Source: Rhodobacterales bacterium (GTDB taxonomy: Bacteria > Pseudomonadota > Alphaproteobacteria > Rhodobacterales > Rhodobacteraceae). Taken from it: a stretch of 64,000 bases of DNA. The position numbers were made by a program, and so were the translations under genes. Numbering within the stretch: position 1 is the first letter of the stretch; every line of letters begins with the position of its first letter. This document shows, piece after piece, positions 63,049 to 64,000 of the stretch. The stretch spans positions 1 to 64,000 of the forward strand of contig PDRY01000019.1 of assembly GCA_002748265.1 (NCBI GenBank), given 5' to 3'. A model generated the notes under the pieces. It was not told the DNA's origin and made no database searches. It was given only the letters and a program-made list of their open reading frames with translations.

Positions 63049-63921
63049 TTAAGATTCGTCTAACATCCCCGAGGACAGCGCGAGCGCCCGTTGATACACA
63101 TCCCGGCGATGCAGGCCAAAGCTGCCAGCCACCGCAGTCGCGGCATCCTTCACGCGCATGGTCTCCAGGGCCGCCCGAAGGGCCGTGTCGATATCGTCCT
63201 CGGACACCGCGCCGGACGCCCCCCGACCGACAACGATCACGCATTCGCCGCGTGGGGGCCGCTCCGCCAAATCGTCACGCAACTCCGCCAGACTGCCACG
63301 GCGGGTTTCTTCGAATCGTTTGGTCAACTCGCGGCACAGCGCCGCCGGGCGATCCGGTCCAAGCGCCTCGGCCAGTTCCTCGAACAAGGCGGCCGCCCGT
63401 TTGGGGCTTTCATACAGAACGAGCGTCGATGGGCTGTTCGCCAGCTCCGCCCATAGAGTCGCCCGCGCGGATTTCTTGGGCGGCGGGAAACCCAGGAATT
63501 CAAACCGATCCGTCGGCAATCCGGCAACGCACAGCGCCGACAGCACCGCCGACGCACCTGGCACCGGCCAAATGGGCAGCCCCTCCGCGATCACATCCCG
63601 CCCCAGGGCGAACCCGGGATCCGAGATCAACGGCGTCCCGGCTTCGGAGACATAGGCGACGGACGCCCCTTCCTTGATTCGCTCGACGAGCTTTTCGCGG
63701 GTCCGGGCGCCGGAATGGTCGTGATAGGCCACGATCTCCCGGCCATTGAGCGGCACGCCATGAATCTCCATCAGCTTGCGGGCTGTGCGCGTGTCCTCGG
63801 CAGCCAAAAGATCCGCCGAAGCCAGCACATCAAGCGCGCGCAGCGTGATGTCGCGCGCGCTCCCGATCGGGGTGGCCACGAGCCAAAGACCCGCTTCAAG
63901 GGGAACAATACGATGATTCAC
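63049..63921 (-). CDS. rsmI: 16S rRNA 2'-O-ribose C1402 methyltransferase
   Basis: A 290-residue SAM-dependent methyltransferase of the tetrapyrrole-methylase fold. LEAGLWLVATPIGSARDITLRALDVL starts the domain; AEDTRTARKLMEIHGV, SEAGTPLISDPGF, FLGFPPPK and LCRELTKRFEE are RsmI blocks. It modifies the ribosomal P-site region of 16S rRNA. First gene of rsmI-yraN-gshB on the minus strand. Confidence 0.96.
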   Translation of the reverse strand: MNHRIVPLEAGLWLVATPIGSARDITLRALDVLASADLLAAEDTRTARKLMEIHGVPLNGREIVAYHDHSGARTREKLVERIKEGASVAYVSEAGTPLISDPGFALGRDVIAEGLPIWPVPGASAVLSALCVAGLPTDRFEFLGFPPPKKSARATLWAELANSPSTLVLYESPKRAAALFEELAEALGPDRPAALCRELTKRFEETRRGSLAELRDDLAERPPRGECVIVVGRGASGAVSEDDIDTALRAALETMRVKDAATAVAGSFGLHRRDVYQRALALSSGMLDES

Positions 63922-63987
63922 GGCTGGATCCTTTTGCCTGCGCGCCTATGATGCGACGGACACCCGGCCCAGATTGAGAGAAGTTCC

Positions 63988-64000
63988 ATGATCGCTCGCT
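63988..64000 (+). CDS. Start of a divergent gene running off the window
   Basis: ATGATCGCTCGC after a GAGAGAAG ribosome-site-like stretch, divergent from rsmI with 66 bases between starts. Relatives usually carry a penicillin-binding-protein activator (LpoA-like lipoprotein) here, but only four codons are visible, so identity is inference. Confidence 0.35.

Overview
The window looks like chromosomal DNA of a marine alphaproteobacterium of the Rhodobacteraceae (Roseobacter group). The evidence is high GC with GTG starts, an Irr-type Fur protein next to fabA, a Rhodobacter-type porin, the petP/petR regulator pair, DUF3576 near leuS, GTA-era style CtrA control of comM, and many tightly overlapping genes. 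No phage, insertion sequence, CRISPR array or rRNA was seen, and no gene-free stretch exceeds 300 bases.

Region by region. 1-803: start of kdsD, coupled to a short ribonuclease D. 863-10788: an accessory cluster with a sulfatase, three paralogous alpha/beta-hydrolases (one with a large C-terminal extension), a formylglycine-generating enzyme, a GSCFA protein and a membrane O-acyltransferase. It plausibly trims or decorates an acylated, sulfated glycan and is the best candidate here for an undescribed system. 10835-21640: a LacI-type regulator divergent from an oligouronide operon (GH105 hydrolase, kduI, an 817-residue protein of unknown function, a sugar ABC importer, kduD). It would import unsaturated oligouronides, release the 4-deoxy-5-keto-uronate and convert it towards 2-keto-3-deoxygluconate. 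21648-31931: housekeeping and regulatory genes, including hutG-like, tRNA-Val, ribosomal protein L36 (second type), an MscS channel, irr/fabA, a cobalamin riboswitch in front of bluB, an AraC/LysE pair, yggS and a strongly expressed porin.

31928-43669: a glycosyltransferase, the leuS-lptE-holA operon, a yjbH-yjbF-small secreted protein locus for exopolysaccharide, a GST, a flavoprotein and a second MscS channel. 43764-49504: the isoprenoid set dxs-ispA-xseB with a deacetylase-like gene, then petR/petP. 49649-56946: ilvE, an AT-richer P-loop kinase, a phoD-type phosphatase preceded by a Pho-box-like array, a di-heme cytochrome c peroxidase preceded by an FNR-type palindrome, and a sulfotransferase divergent from a GT14 glycosyltransferase with hit downstream. 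57009-64000: tRNA-Leu, an NDUFA9-like protein, an N-terminally shortened beta-helix protein, comM under a CtrA-like box, and the rsmI-yraN-gshB group.

A recurring theme is surface glycan chemistry. The window has a sulfotransferase (adds sulfate), a sulfatase with its maturase (removes sulfate), O-acyl transfer, several putative esterases, glycosyltransferases and YjbH/YjbF export-associated proteins. All functional calls rest on motif recognition by eye; no database search was run.
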